A DNA stretch of 64,000 nucleotides, taken from assembly GCA_947179485.1 (NCBI GenBank), contig OX359248.1, forward strand, positions 53,020,386 to 53,084,385, written 5' to 3'. Shown here piece after piece: positions 63,744 to 64,000 of the stretch (position 1 is the first letter of the stretch; every line of letters starts with the position of its first letter). A program made the translations under genes and the position numbers. A model generated the notes under the pieces. The model was not told the origin of the DNA. It was given only the letters and a program-made list of their open reading frames with translations, and made no database searches. The stretch comes from Allacma fusca (Eukaryota; Arthropoda; Collembola; Symphypleona; Sminthuridae).

Positions 63744-64000
63744 GCAGACAGCCGATGGCAATCTGTACAAAGGGAGCCTATACTGCGGAGTACCTTCTGA
63801 TTGTGAGACATCAAATAGGAGTAGATTGCCGTCGGGTCTGGTTATATCCATGCCTGTATACAGGCATACGTAATAGGACATGGGCAAAGGGACAAATTCA
63901 TTTTACACCAGACTAATATATGTCAGGAGTCTTATATTGCCTTCAGTATTAATCGTACTTAATCCATAAAATCAGAAATTCCTCTTTTACGCTTGACCCA

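Larger units (their letters stand above)
48562..64000. other. Upstream semaphorin intron or 5' region, no gene recognised
   Basis: 15.4 kb. Dense GA/CT tracts roughly every 1-2 kb, CA and TACATA repeats, MITE fragments (near 49050, 50260-50660, 60050-60210, 62800-63030). The semaphorin start exon should be here or beyond but none convinces. A candidate frame ending at 62069 is discussed in the findings. Confidence 0.6.

Overview
The window is animal nuclear DNA and is dominated by one large multi-exon gene on the minus strand, a class 1 transmembrane semaphorin (Sema1a type). Exons are short (28 to 268 nt), bounded by GT-AG introns of 0.4 to more than 8 kb. Introns are AT-rich and full of GA/CT, CA, CAT and TACATA microsatellites and decayed transposons. 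The protein aligns best with arthropod Sema-1a. The low GC and repeat style suggest a crustacean such as a parasitic copepod, but the species is an inference.

Layout. 1-8489: AT-rich 3' flank of the semaphorin, with one probable signal-peptide exon of an unrelated small secreted protein (minus strand, about 370-510) and one doubtful ORF (7506-7883). 8490-48561: fifteen coding exons of the semaphorin, read right to left. All junction phases agree and the assembled frame is 2247 nt (748 codons plus stop) without internal stops. It encodes almost the whole sema domain, a PSI domain, a transmembrane helix and a cytoplasmic tail ending in Val-Tyr-Leu. The exon with the start codon and signal peptide was not found; it lies in 48562-64000 or beyond. 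48562-64000: no gene recognised; very rich in GA tracts and old repeats.

Mobile DNA. The clearest insertion is a nest of two hAT-type DNA transposons in the intron 38887-43545. An outer element (40063-41933) with an 8-bp target duplication carries a broken hAT transposase C-terminus and is interrupted by a 640-bp hAT-type element (40759-41398) with its own perfect 8-bp duplication. A dispersed family of short elements with CAGTGTACTCTC-type ends (pogo/Tigger-like MITEs) is scattered through the introns.

There is no bacterial, phage or CRISPR-type system here. The most useful results are the full exon model, with a 28-nt microexon and an 89-nt exon that simple ORF calling misses, the nested hAT pair with unusual subterminal repeat arrays, and a frame-preserving tail exon.
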